64,000 nucleotides of DNA from Thermochaetoides thermophila DSM 1495 (GCF_000221225.1 NW_006383034.1:248001-312000); one strand, 5' to 3'. Positions 46,713 through 59,282 are shown, counted from the stretch's first letter. Numbers and translations are program-made. The notes: generated by a model from the sequence alone, not told the origin.

Positions 46713-46909
46713 TGGAGCGCAATGATCATGGTGGGGCCTGAGTTGCTGTTAAGGGTTACAGTCTTATCTAATACATATCCCATTTGGTCTCTACCGTGTG
46801 TGTCTCTGTGGTGTGTACAGAACAAGCATGCTACAAAAGAAACAGACTTAAAAGAACCCCTTTCGCCCTCTATAATGAAATGGATGCCGTGAATGCTTCA
46901 AGTTCCTCA

Positions 46910-48717
46910 TCATACAACGGCCACCCCCGTCCATATTAAAATGCTTCCGGCAGTAAGAGCAAATGCCAACGCCAATCTACCCACATATTCCCTCCCTGCA
47001 CTGCTGTTAGGGCCCCCACCTGTGCCTAAAAACCCATCTCCTCCTTTCCCGCTCTGTCCATTCTCCGACTTATCTTCCATGATAACCCAGATCTCGCCTG
47101 TATCGTCGCTCGAAACGAATAATCTTTCACCAGTGCTGTCAAACGCCAATCCCACGGGTCGGAAACATCTGGTCAGACCACACTTGGTAACATCGGCGGC
47201 TGTCATAATGTCCACGAGGCTATCGACGCTGTCGGCTGCCGGGATGGGCTGGCCCGTTTTGGCTGAGAAGTTGACGTAGGAAAGCTTGTACCCAACCGGG
47301 ACATCGCGGTTCCAGCTACCGTCTGTCGAGGGTGTTAGTTGTCATCCGAAAGGGATACTTTGCCGTCCAGAGCAGGGACGGAAGATAGTGACGGCAAGAG
47401 AAACACTTACGGAAGGAGATGAAAACCCGCGATCCGTTATTCTTGGGATCGAACTTAATATCCAGAGGGGCCATATGAGCCTGGAAGGTCAACCGGGGAG
47501 AAATAAACTCATCCGCGCACTTCTGATCGCCCGTTTTGCTGTCCGGGTTGGACATGAACTGATCACCGACCTTCAACTCGCCCAGTTCCGGGAAGTCGGT
47601 CGTGTTCCACAGCGCGTAGCAGAATGGATAGCCATAGTTCCGATTTTTCGACTCCAATGCCTCGTCGGCTTTTTCCGAGAAAATGCTCTCAACCGTCCCG
47701 TGGTAGTTGAGCTCCTCGCCAGGATTGTCTTGATGGACGTCCTGCCCAGCCCGTGCCATGTCGTCGGCGCTGTTCTCCACGCTCCAGATGGATCCTGTAG
47801 CAGGGTGCTCGCCCATACCGACCGAGTTGCGCAGGCCCCAACCAACCAACCTGCCTCCGGACGCATAGTCGACAGGCGTCGTGGCCTGATACAGCTCAGC
47901 CACGTCAAAAGCGCGGATCTGCGAGATGCCCGAGGTCGCGTCTCCGGCGAGAGTGTCGACGTTTGCGGAGCTGCCGCGCGAGACGAGCAAGTATGTACGG
48001 GGCGGCATTTCCTCACCATCATCTCCTGGGTTGCTGGGCGGTGGCTGATTGCGAGTGAGAAGCAAACTGCGCGTGACGTGTCCCGCGCTGGTCATATTGC
48101 GAATGAGGACGCGCATGCTGTCCTTGGTGATGCGGCCGCGCTCTGAGTCGTATAACCATGCGTGCACAGCTTCGCTGGTCGAGACGAGTAACATGCGCCC
48201 GTCGGCCGAGATCTCGATACCATGGTTGTAGCCGAATTGGTCTTGCTGGAGAAAGAGAGCGCCGCCGGAAGAAAAGGGGGGGGGGCGTGTGTGTGAGTTA
48301 ATGTAATCTTTGGGAAAAAAAAAAAGAAAAAAGAAAGAAAGAAACTACGACAGAGACACAGACAGAAGCGGTGAAAGAAAAACTTAGGAAACGGCTTTGG
48401 CTATAACTTACCCCTTGGCTGTCGGAGAGGATGGTCTCGCTCGTCGACATCCAGATGCAGGTGTCTCCGTGGTCGACCAAGTCGAGGCGCGTGACGCCGA
48501 CGCCCTGCTGCACGACCAAAAGCCTGCCTTTTCTGTCAAAAATGATGCCCCGGGGTTTCGTCAAGCCCTTCGCGACAAGTGCGGCTTTCCAGCCCGGCGC
48601 CACAACGGGCGATGTGTAGGATGGCGTCAAGACGGTTTCGCATGCTGTTGTTGTTTGAGCAGCAGCGACGGCGGACACCCAGAGCGCCAGGCCTGAGACA
48701 GTGGTGAGAGCCCTCAT
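46910..48717 (-). CDS. Secreted PQQ-type sugar dehydrogenase, GPI-anchored
   Basis: Six-bladed beta-propeller of the soluble quinoprotein glucose/sorbosone dehydrogenase superfamily, which oxidises sugars with PQQ; fungal pyranose dehydrogenases of CAZy family AA12 belong here. Exact substrate and PQQ use are inferred. Three exons (48717-48412, 48245-47411, 47322-46910) give 517 residues. A signal peptide (about 1-20, ending AVAAAQ) is followed by LTKPRGIIFDRKGRLLVVQQ, then FGYNHGIEISADGRMLLVS, a GWGLRNSVGMGEHPATGSIW block, and the family motif HGSWNR (381-386). The C terminus ends in a small-residue site (NSSAG, about 486-490) and a hydrophobic tail, so it is probably GPI-anchored at the cell surface. 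An in-frame ATG at 48750 could add 11 residues. The first intron is long for this window (166 nt) and holds a G run. Confidence 0.88.
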
Positions 48718-49901
48718 GAGGTTGCCGACGAAGGCAGAAGTGAGGCTCATGAGACTGGATGGTCGTCCGGAGATGAAGTCCGACTGGGCGTTTGATGTCG
48801 GGATACTGCAGATGATGGCGCGCTCGCAAATTTGAGGCAGCCGATCATCATGATCGGGGAAAACGGCGACGAAATCGGGCACTGAGTCCGTCAATCGGGA
48901 GTTCTAGAGGCCGAATCTTAGGAAAGAAAGTGCCGGCCTGTCGCAGCCGTTGGGGACCAGGAAAGCAGGTTTCTACCTTGCTGGATCGGTCGGTCGGGCG
49001 GTCGGCCAGGTAGGGATCTCAGCGGGTGCCAGGTTTGCTGCTTTGATGTGTGCGAGCTGACCGCAGCAACCGCTAGAATACGAAAAAAAAAACCAATCAG
49101 TTGGAGTCACAGCGCGAGCTTGTGGCGCCTAGGGGGCAATGGCCCCTCGGCCCTGATTTTTTTGGGGGGGGGGGCCTTTGGGCCTTGGGGCCAAGAGTAG
49201 CGGATCAAGCTAAAATAATGAAGCAAGAAAATGAGCGGACTCGGCGGGCTAGCTGTATTGGATCCAATTGGTTGAGCAGCGGACAATGGAAACGCTTGGG
49301 CTTGGGTTCGGTCTTGGTTGCGGGATTAGAGTATCAGGCGCAATGCGGTGACATCCGTACACTAAGCCAATGATGGACGCCAGTGACGCAATGGTGCAGT
49401 GGAAGTCCCCTAGCAGCAATGCGTAGAATGCATGGCATCCACATCCATGGATGCGGGAAGCCCGGAATGCTCGAGAATGAAACTGTGCACGAGGCATCAT
49501 TAGGCATCGCAAGGCGCAGTGTATTAAAGTACTAAGTAAAATGCATCCACGAGAGAATGAATCGAGAAAAAGGCAAACCCGCCAGCATCGCAGCAGCATC
49601 GCGGCATCGCAAGACTCGGACATATACGGATAAAACAACAGCGACCAAGGTCATGTCCCCAATTCCCCGATTTCCCCGTGTCCCTGTGCCCCCATCTTGT
49701 CCCCCTTTCTTTCTTTTGATGATGAACGAAAGCAAGACGTCGTCCTTTCACCCAATCATTCATCCATACACATCCATCCCCCCCATCGCGTCACCTTACC
49801 AACCCAATCATCTACCAAAACACATGATCAGACCATACACCGTGAGAACACACACATACACCCACACACCTACACCCACCCACCCACACACACACACACA
49901 C

Positions 49902-49941
<40 letters not shown>

Positions 49942-50104
49942 AAAAAAAAAGAAACCCAACACAGACCAGCGCAACAGTGCATTTTGCCCTCTGTACGCTC
50001 TCTTATGTCCCAGGGCCTTTGTTCCAGTTCGTGAAACACCAACAGCATGAAACAGCATGGCGCTTATCCAACCCAACCATTCGTCATCATCCTTCATTCA
50101 CCCT
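48718..50104. other. Spacer between PQQ dehydrogenase and KIN1
   Basis: About 1.4 kb holding the dehydrogenase promoter and the KIN1 3' UTR. It has a T/G run near 49159, and a compound CA then CAA microsatellite at 49885-49950. No gene is supported; plus-strand open frames over the repeat are repeat artefacts. Confidence 0.6.
49885..49950 (+). repeat. Compound (CA)n-(CAA)n-A(n) microsatellite
   Basis: About ten CA units pass into a run of about twelve CAA units and then a poly(A) stretch, roughly 150 bp beyond the KIN1 stop codon and likely in its 3' UTR. Confidence 0.95.
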
Positions 50105-52820
50105 TCACAGCCTCAGTTCCTTCACGATCTGCCCTGCCATCGTCTTGTACTGCCACGTATCACCGCCAACCCGCTTAAACTGCACGCCATGCAAGCTGAC
50201 AATGGGCACCTTGACAATGACGATTTCAAACTTGATCTCACCGTCAGCGACCCGTTCCCGATCCCTCGACGCGTCATGCTGCGACGAGAACTGGAATGAG
50301 TTCCGCCGCTCGCCAACGTCCCGGTCGCCGGGCACGATGACGCTTGGCCGGTAAGTGCAGCTGAAGCCGCCCCTAATCTCGGTGAACTCGACGGCAAGCA
50401 TCCTAAGCACGCGCTTGATGTCAGCGCGGATCTGCGGCAGCGGCTTGGTCGACGTGGTCGACACGCTGAAGATGCCCTTGAGATAGACCGGCCTGACCAA
50501 GTCCGGGTCTTCCGAAGAGCTGCCCAGCCGGTCGTGCGAGCCACCGCTCGTCTCGCCGGCGTCAACACCAGCATTGACCAGCTCGGCATCCGTCTCCTCG
50601 CGGACAGAGGGCGGCTGATGCATGGGTGACTGGGGATTTTGCGCCTGTTGCTCGCGTGCCTCGGCCTCCCTGCGAGCCCGACGCGCCTGGATACTTTCCC
50701 TACGCGCATGACCAAGGGACTTGGCACGCATCGAAACAGACTTTTGAATGAGGGTGCCCGACCGGCCCTCCGGGTTGCCGGGTTCTCGCCTCCTATCGCG
50801 AGTGCTGAGCCTGCGAAGGAGTGACACGGGACCATTGCCACCGCCACCACTCGTCTTCTTAGTCTGCGGGATCATTTCCGGTGTGAGAAGGCTGTTGTTG
50901 ACTGCCTCCCGGACTTGGTCCTCACTATGAGACCTTGCCCGGTGCCGCGTCCTGCCATCACTGCCTTCAGTGTGTGCTGGCTGCGGAGGAGCAATCTCGG
51001 CCATGGAGTGCTTCTCCTTGGGCCGCACGACAGGAGATGGAGGGACATGAGCATGGCTTTGGTGCGGAGATGCTGGAACCTGCTGCACAGCAGGAGGCGC
51101 CGATAGCTGCTGGGCCTGGGCCTGCCGTTCGCGTTCCAGTTTCTCCTTCACGAGGTAATAAATGGAGATCAAGGGGTCATAGGCGTTGAGGATATCCTCT
51201 CCAAGAGCAAGACCCTCTGAGCTTGTGGTTGTCAGAGTCTCCTTGCTGGTGATGGAATTTCTCCTCTTGTAAAAATCGAAGCCGAAGCCACGGCGCTTCT
51301 CTGCATCCTTAGTCACGGACTGTGCCTGCTCTCTCTCCTTCTCCCAGCGACGAGCGGCTGCCTGATACTTCGGCGACAGGATTAAGTTGGTCAACTGCTC
51401 GCGAATTTGCTCTGGAGGGCCAAACTTAAAGCCAGTCATGTGTCTGATGACTTCATCGTCAAGAGGGAGCTTCAGAGGCTCGCGGTAAGGCATGTAGTTC
51501 TCGGGTGGGCCGTTGTAGCCTTTAACCATCCACGGATGATTCATGACCTCATGCATGGTCGCGCGTTGCTTCGGGTCCGTCACCAGCATTCGGGAGATCA
51601 GATGCTTGCACTCTGTGCACACAAAGTTAGTGGGGGAAGGGGGGAAGGGGGGGAAGTTCCAGAGTCCTAGTCCGACAGGAAACTTACCGCTCGACAGCCA
51701 ATTGGGATAGTCGACATGGCCCTTCTTGATCTTCTGGTGAAGCGCCGGCATGTACTGATCATCAAACGGAACTTTACCGCAGACCAAGACGAACAAGACG
51801 ACGCCAAAGCTCCAAATATCAACTTCAGGCCCTGTGTACGGCCTTGCCTGGAGCAGCTCAGGAGCAGCAAAATAGAGACTACCACAATACGTCTTCAGCT
51901 TCCTGTTCTCGTCCGGCGAGAACAGATTGCTCAGGCCAAAGTCGATGATCTTGATATCCCCGGTCTTGCTGATGAGGATGTTTTCGATCTTGAGGTCACG
52001 GTGAACAATGCTGTTGCGGTGGCAGTAGTCAACGGCGCTGGCAATCTGCCGGGCAAACTTGCGGGCCTGTTTCTCCTTAAGCTTCCCGTGCGAGATGATG
52101 TAGTCCAGCATTTGCCCGCCGTTGACATATTCAAAGAGCATATACCAGTGCCATCTTGTGCGCAGGTTATCGCGCAACGCACAAATGTACTGGTGATGCA
52201 GCAAGCTCACAATGGCCGCCTCGCGCGCATTGCGGTCCTCCCTGGCAGCATCGGCCTTCTCCCGCTCCTCCTTGCTTGTACGTCCATCGTCAGGGGAGAC
52301 TCTCTCGATGATCTTGCAAGCAACCTGCAGCGAAGAAAAATGACCGCGTTAGAAACCAGATCGAGACAATAAGACAGCCAAGGGAAGGCGATCAGAAACT
52401 TACCAGTTCGCCAGTACCCTCCTTCTTGGCAAGCTTGACCTTGCCCATGCTTCCCTGGCCAATGGTTTTGATGAAGGCATAGTTTCCAGATGGAGCAGGA
52501 ATGACGGTACGGTATCTATGCTTGCTGGTGCGCTGAATACCGGGATCGTCGGCTTGATTGTATGTATGCGTAGCCGAAGAAGGGGGAGCAGGCGGCGGCA
52601 TGTCTGACTCCTGGGGGTGCCGAGGTGACGGCGCGGCCGTGCTCGTGGATCTCTGACTGGGGCGGCGGTGTGGACGTGAAGATTCGGCTCTTGTGGATGA
52701 TTCGGATCGCGGGAGGGGCTCGGGTCGCGAGGATGTAGGAGGTCGCCGAGGAGTGCGGACGGATTGCGAGCGGATGGGCAACTCAGCCCTATCGACGCCG
52801 GCCGGAGGAGCGCTCGCCAT
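50105..52820 (-). CDS. KIN1: KIN1/PAR-1 family Ser/Thr kinase
   Basis: Polarity kinase of the KIN1/PAR-1/MARK group, which in fungi acts at the plasma membrane and septa. Three exons (52820-52404, 52324-51688, 51612-50105) give 853 residues. A Pro/Ser/Arg-rich N terminus is followed by the kinase domain from about residue 112. It has the glycine loop IGQGSMGKV, the catalytic Lys in VACKII (K143), HRDLKIEN, DFGLSN, activation-loop LKTYCGSL and APELL. A long disordered Ser/Arg/Gln-rich linker follows. The C-terminal ~110 residues (FSVSTTSTKP, then the YRPSVIVPGD and FEIVIVKVP strands, ending VKELRL) form the membrane-binding KA1 domain. The ATG at 52820 is the first in frame. The second intron (51613-51687) is 75 nt, in frame and stop-free; excluding it joins conserved NWLSS to ECKHLISRM. 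Confidence 0.95.
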
Positions 52821-55800
52821 GGCGGATGGAGGAGGAGGTGAAGGAGGTCGCAACGGGCCCAAGCACGGACTGTGGAATGCTTGTTACGGCAAACCAGTCG
52901 CTGGGCGCTGTGTTACAGTGTAAATCGCTGGGCTTAACGAACGCGAAACACTGGTGCTCAACCGATTGTTCGCGGCGATAGGCCGGGGCACTCAATGGCA
53001 ATCGAACGGAAGGGGTCTCACGGCTGCAGAGGTAAGCAAAGGGACGCGTAGCGCCAAGCACCCGAGGAGTTGTGGCAACAGGGTGCACAAATAGGCGGTC
53101 GCGGTTTGGTGCCAGCTGAATGACAGCACAACAGAGCAAAGTTGGTTGGTAATGATATGATGGTTCTGTGACGATTGCAGTCAATCCGAGTAAGGCAGCC
53201 CTTGGAGATACCGAAGACAGGTCGGCGGTAAGTTGTTGAGTCGGTAAGGTAGGTGACCGGGAGCGGTGGGTTGGCGACTGAAGACAGCGGGCGGGCGGAT
53301 ATGGAAATTGGGGGGGGGGGGTAAGAAGAGAAGAGGGGGAGCCAGATGGCAGCGTAAAAGACGGAGGACCGCTTGGAAGCAAAATTGTCTAGTCGATTCG
53401 ATGGATCGATGATGGATGGCAGTTTGTGCACGTCCAGGACGTCTAAGGGAACCGACGGCGACTGTCTGCCGGGCACACTGCGGACTTGAGTTCTCGCTGC
53501 TGGAGGACTGCCGCTGCTACCGTCAGATTGCAAACCCGGAGCCTGCAAACGAAAAGCTGCAAGTGCTGGTGATGCCCGAAAGATCGGCAGGGCTCCGTTT
53601 CGACCGAATGTGCCGCTCAAGAGTTCAGTGAAGCGTGGCGCTCCAAGGTTGGGCGGCGTGACGCAGCTTTTCAGAGACGGGCGTGCTTCATGTATTAAGT
53701 GGTTGAATGGGTTGATGGGAGTCCTGGCCCAGGCTTTGAGGGGGTCAAGTGAGTGTCCAGGAAAGGCCTCCTCCATCCGCTGTCCGCTGGCTGGCCCGCT
53801 GTGTGTCCAGCCCAGGAGAGCGGCCAGGGTGCTTGGAGCACCAGCCGCCAGCCGCCATCCGCCAGCAGCGGCCTGGGACCCACTCACTCCAGCTCGCCCG
53901 TGTTTGGGCTGGCCCCGATTGGCGCAGGGGTGTAGGACTCTCCAGGCTGGTGGCCCGGGTGGCAGCTAGTACGTAAGATATGTATGGTTAGGTATCGGTC
54001 CTGTATCACGGACACAGCACTCAAGCTGAAATCATGTCCTTCCATAACAGAGAGCAGGTAACTTTCGCCCGGTGATTGCAATTACAATGAGATTCAAAGG
54101 CTTTTACAGCAGCAATACTAGATATTTTGCCGTGATACTGATAACTGTCTTAACTTGGTTGATCATGTCCATGTCATAGGCCAGAGAATGCGGCGAACAG
54201 AGAGCCGGGACCGTTGTTCTTCACTTGGCGAACCCTACACCCATGATTGTAAAAAAAAAAAAGAAAAAAACTGTAAACTTGTAACACATGCAATGTCAGA
54301 ATCACACCCCACCAGCAGCAGATGGACCGGGCCCTGCGCTTTCGCCTCAAGCTCCCACACACCCGCCCACCCACCATGGAGGCAGTGAAGGAGAATATTA
54401 TTGTCTTCCGGGGTCAATGGGCTGCCGGGCCCGATGCCTGATCGCTGGCCTCCCCACCTCCCCGGTAATCTTACAGACAACGGAACTCAACAACCGAGGA
54501 AGACTTAGGCTCTTCTTAGGATTCAAGTATCGTAGTTAAACACACAGGCAGCTGTTGGGGCAATGACAACCGAAGTACTTCTTACGGCTGCCTGTGAAAA
54601 AAGCAACCTATAATTGGGTGTTTGTAAGTAGTCCTGAAGCCAACAATGCCCCCCTTTCACGCAATGGCTTAACAGCTCTGTAGCGTCCTGCGAGTCTGGC
54701 TTGGTGGCTGTTTTGATCGCTTCATGATTGGCCTCAGTCTGGTGGAGATTTTAATATCCCACTTTCTAGCTGCCCCAACTGGCACGAAGAGAGAGAAAAC
54801 AACACAGCTGCATTCGGCGCTAGTGGGGTGTCCAACTGGGGTTGACTCGCTTCCAGAACACTGCCTGTCCACCGAGCTGTTCAAAGCCACGCAATGGCAT
54901 GCCTGATCTGTCAATATCTACGTCTCTGCTGCTAGTAGGATCAACCTTGGCAACGGCACAGATCTGCCGGTATTTGACGTTTACACTACTGTGTGAACAG
55001 ACTCTTGCAAACCAGAGGCAGAGTCAGCATCTCGGTGACACTGCATCTCATGAAGCTCAGGCGATCTTAAGTCCGTGTGATCGAGCTGCAGGCGGCCGTT
55101 TTGGAGACTGACGCTCGCTCTTCAGACGGAACCTGCAATTAGCAGCGTAGGCACCTGACAGCTCCATGAAATCAGCTTTGCTCTCAAGATTCGAGGCCCG
55201 CTGGAAGTCAAAGCTGCTTTAGTCCTCGGTGCTGCTTTCGACGAAGTAGCACCGAACCGATTGAACACTGAGAGAACCCAATTTTCCCAAATAAATGTCA
55301 GGTCTGACACAGTCAACCCTGAGGATCCTTTGGTTTCAATGCTCTCAGTCACCATAGAACGTTACCAAGCGCCAAAAGCTTGAGGACGAGGGCTTCCCAT
55401 GCCGTGGTGAAATCTTTCCCTTCTGAGAGGCGTTCGCGATCTTGTGAAAGGGGCAATGGCATCACCCAACAGGGACTTCAAAGAGCCGGGGTTTGGTCGC
55501 AGAGTTCCCTGACGATGCGGCCAATAAAGACCTGGACGCAACTTGGGATTTCCAGAGCGAAGTTTCCGAGCTTGGCATCTCGACTTTTGTTCCCCGGTGT
55601 CTCCGCTGTTACTTACCGTGCTTGTACTGGAGATCCCCGCATCGGCGTAGTGGGTCAGTCAAGACCCTTCGAAATCTTCACCGCCTTCCCGATAAGGATG
55701 CTGATCCGTGGAATTTGCGATAAGCTCGGCTGCAGAGCAGTTGGCACTGCTCTGCAAGTCTTCATTCCGCTTTCGATCCATGCAACGGCGACGCGATGAT

Positions 55801-55885
55801 CAGCAATCTCGAACACAACCATATTTGAGCCCCCAACATCGCACAACGTGGTTCTCACACCGTGACGCTACCGCATTGCTCTTCA
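52821..55885. other. Divergent intergenic region between KIN1 and the G-patch gene
   Basis: About 3.1 kb between head-to-head genes. The left part should be the KIN1 promoter and a long 5' leader, the right part the promoter of the G-patch gene. A 10-nt G run is at about 53311. Open frames on both strands at 53018-53976 are GC-driven and have no domain. A poly(A) block lies near 54250. Confidence 0.55.
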
Positions 55886-58062
55886 ATGTCCCACAAGCGA
55901 TCGCGCGCTGCTTACGAGGCTGATTTAACTGCGCAACAATCTCCCTACGTCTTCTTCGGCACGCCGCTTCCACCGCTCGATCCCGACGTCCGGGACGACG
56001 GCTCCTACGTACCGATATGGAAGCAAGAAGCACGGGATGAGCGGGGGAGGAAGCGGTTCCACGGCGCGTTCACAGGCGGTTGGAGTGCAGGGCAAGTCTA
56101 CCAAGGCTTGGGAGAACTGCCTACCTACGCAGCTAGGTAACGCGCTGAGCTGACTGACTCTGTTTCCCAGATACTTTAATACCGTTGGCTCCAAGGAAGG
56201 ATGGACCCCCTCGAGCTTCGTATCGTCGCGCACGAAACGCTGGAAAGATGACCCCAACAAAGTCGAACAACGTCCAGAAGACTTTATGGACGAGGAGGAC
56301 CTGGCAGATCTTGAGGAATCCAGGAAACTACAGACAAGGGAGGCCTTCTCCGGCCTCGGATCCACGGCCGACGATGCTGTACGCGCGAGTGGGCTGATGG
56401 GCCTATTCCGCGTCGAGGGCGAAACAATGGGCGTGAAACTTCTCAAGAAGATGGGCTGGAAGGAAGGTCAAGGGATTGGCCCAAAGGTCCGCAGGAAAGC
56501 CCGCCTTGGTTTGGGTAGTGACGCGAATATCACCGAGGAGACACATCTCTTCGCTCCAGATAATGTTCCAATGATCAGCTTCGTTCGAAAAACGGACCAT
56601 AAGGGACTCGGATACGCTGGCGAGACAGGGTTAACGCCACTAAGCAAGGCCAATGGTCAAAACGAGTCAGACGAAGAGGACGAAGACGATGGTGGAATTG
56701 GAAGCTTAGGCAGGCCCAGATTCTCTTTAACCACCGAACGAAAGAAGGGGCCGCAGAGGCCTCGAGGCAGCATCGGTGTCGGCATTCTGAACGACACAGG
56801 TTCTGACGACGAAGATCCATACGAGCTGGGCCCCAAGATATCTTACAATCGAGTAATAGGCGGTGATAAACAGAAGAAGAAGACCGCGACAGCTACCAAT
56901 CCGACACTGAAATCTAAGCCAACGTTTGTTTCATCGAAAAGCAAGGCCCTGGGGAAGGTTGCCCTTGGAGTTCGGAAATGCCACGATGGACGGCTGCCGT
57001 TGGATGGGTTTGTTTTTGGCAAGGAGCCGGACCCCCTTGATATCCGAGATCATCGCAGAGGGAAAGTATCCTCCTCCTCGCATCCCTCCAGGCTGGGTTT
57101 CGTCAAAGAAGCCCACATCATCAGCTAAGCAACCGGCTGGCTACGTCTCGACAGCAGAAGCTGCCAAGTCGTCGACCTTGGACCCTAGGGCCCGTGCAGC
57201 AATACTTGGTGAAAAACAACTGCCAGGGAAGTCCGTCTTTGACTTCTTGTCACCAGAGGCTCGAGAGCGTCTGGTCGCTGCGACAGGCAAGAAAGATTTA
57301 CCTCCAGCTCGTGGGGAAGTTCCTGCAGAATATGCGCTCAGTGAAGACGAGCGATTGAAGAAGCTGTTGGCCCAAGTCCCGCGCTTAGATAAAGAAACAG
57401 CCGTGGCCGCCATCACCAGGGGAGCTAGCGGCGCGGCACCTTATGCGGACGACGAGGCCAAGCGGTCCCGTTATCTGTCCTTCCTCGAGTGGCAAGCCGG
57501 CTTCAAGTCATCCCCTGGAGCGCGCACACCAAAAATGAAGGACGATGACTGGCTGAGGGAGCTCCATGAGTTTTACAATTGTGCCAGAATCTTCAAGCCC
57601 ATGACGGGCTTCATGGCCAGCCGGTTCACAACCTCATCAGCAGCGAAGCCCGGCAGCAGCTCGGATGGCGGAGCCAGCAATAACTCTTGCTCACAGACCC
57701 CGACTAAGCCCCAGGATCCTACCGAAGAAGCAGCCAAGCTGGGCATGTTTGGACCAATGACCAGGACGGTCACGGAATTTTATCCCTCTCGCCTGCTGTG
57801 CAAGCGATTTGGCGTGAATCCTCCAGAGCATGTACGGTCGGATGAGTATCCTGCAAACAAGTCGAGATTTGATGCTTCCTCGATTGGGGGCTGTTCGGCT
57901 GCTTCGACCGGGCCAACAGAGGAGGGAACAAAGCCAGCTTGGATGCCTACTGGAAAGGCAGTTGTTGTTGTCGATCCGAGCAGAAACGAAGCCCTTGAAG
58001 CGAAGAGAGCTGGCGAGGAAGTGTTCAAGGCCGTATTCGGCGATAGCGGTGACGAGGGGTGA
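55886..58062 (+). CDS. GPATCH1-like G-patch protein, apparent frameshift
   Basis: Nuclear protein of the GPATCH1 (DUF1604) family, a spliceosome-associated G-patch factor that probably stimulates a DEAH helicase. Exon 1 (55886-56091) ends in GGWSAG. A 79-nt GC-AG intron (56092-56170, donor GCAAGT) leads to exon 2, which gives YFNTVGSKEGWTP, the family signature. The G-patch is GVKLLKKMGWKEGQGIGPKV. Later come CHDGRLPLDGF and KYPPPRIPPGW, which are in different frames. The switch lies between about 57003 and 57050 and needs one fewer base. Two homopolymers are candidates, T5 at 57012-57016 and C5 at 57032-57036. With one base removed the gene is 698 codons long and ends at 58062. I see no intron that could explain the switch. 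Confidence 0.88.
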
Positions 58063-59282
58063 CAAAACTCTGAGTAGATATCTTACACCTTAGTCTAATA
58101 ACCAACGTCTGGCTATTTGGGTAATGTTAGGCTCATCGCGCTGAACCGTGCCAACTGCATGACGTGCCGCCTTGCTTCGTCGACCACATTGCTGCAAAGA
58201 TGGGAGGGGAAGATTGGATACCTAAGACAAAAAAAACAGAAGAAACATGTACTTTTCACAGCACGTACAAATACGTATGCCGTTGATTCCCCATGTATAA
58301 GAGCCGCATCCCATTTTTTCATCACCAGTTTCTAACGGCAGGAGTTGGCTCGATGCTTGGCGCGGCGTCCCGAGCATGCGAGAGTGGAGTGAAATTGCTC
58401 AGCTCCAGCAGCGATCGTGGTTCAGCATGCTCTAATTGGTTGGATGGCAGGGCGGCTATGGAGACCCCACCGTGACTGGCCCCGCTGCTTGAAATGAGTG
58501 ACCAATCGGCCAGCAGCTGCCCAGCAGTGCTGGAGCTGTTCTGGGGCTTCTGGCATTTTTGGAATTGGGGCTGCCGTCTCTGCCATGTTTGGGGGGGCCC
58601 CTGTTTTTGGTGCTTGGCCCAGCGGCCGCAACAAAGGGAGCCCTGGCAGAAGCGACTTATCCATCTCCTGGCAGTATTGCGGATGGATCGCTGCCAAGTC
58701 ACCGTCTCATTAATCCGCCCCCCTCCGGCGATATTGTCTGCTTGCTGTACCTAACATAATCCAGCGTCGAGCTACACCGCAGTCGCTCAAACTACGCTAG
58801 ACTAAGCCTAAACCTATGACTCTTTTCCTCTAAGATTGTCTTTCCTCTGCTTTTACTGTGTATCCCGGTGTTTTCGTCCATTGATATCTCACTGGTGCGC
58901 GGCCATCGGGCGCGTCCAGCAGCTCCCGTCTCCTTGACCTTTGACTGCGGCCACTAAATCTAGCATCCAGCACTTCTTAGCACACTGCACATCTCCTGAG
59001 CCCCCGTCCATCCAATCCCAGGCAGGTCCTCGCTCGACATCGACACTGCAGCCTGCGCCTCGCACAGAACCTATCCGTATCTAACCTTCCATCCCGCCAG
59101 ATCGAGCCATCCACGAGCACAACGAGCATAGGCGAATAACGAAGCGAACGAAACAAGGGCGAGCCGAGACATAACAACGCGTGCTGTCAACCTTGTTCGA
59201 ATCCGGGTGCCCGTTAGACCAAGGCCAACCTTCATCTCTTGCCTTCAATATCCGCCAGCCGGCAACATCCTGACCCGCCACC
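58063..59282 (+). promoter_or_regulatory. Promoter and ATG-free leader of the WHI2-like gene
   Basis: About 1.2 kb. The left part holds the 3' flank of the G-patch gene. From 58819 to the ACG start at 59283 there is no ATG in any plus-strand frame. The last upstream ATG (58816) opens a five-codon uORF ending TAA. A TGA in the main frame lies at 59271-59273, so the long frame cannot extend further upstream without splicing. CT-rich stretches near 58820-58850 suggest a promoter or leader. Confidence 0.6.
58816..58833 (+). promoter_or_regulatory. Five-codon uORF upstream of the WHI2-like gene
   Basis: ATG ACT CTT TTC CTC TAA. It is the last ATG before the 1.17 kb ATG-free stretch. Whether it lies in the transcript depends on the transcription start, which is not visible. 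Confidence 0.35.

Noticed and set aside
53018..53887. Minus-strand open frame of 289 codons upstream of KIN1
   Set aside because: It overlaps open frames on the other strand, has no domain, and probably lies in the KIN1 promoter or leader.
56137..56170. GT-AG intron of 34 nt in the G-patch gene
   Set aside because: It is shorter than any plausible fungal intron and would insert 15 residues into a conserved signature; the GC-AG intron fits better.
59185..59230. GTTCGAATCC motif resembling a tRNA T-loop on either strand
   Set aside because: Stem arms do not pair and the A-box-like sequence is too close. It lies in the leader of the WHI2-like gene.
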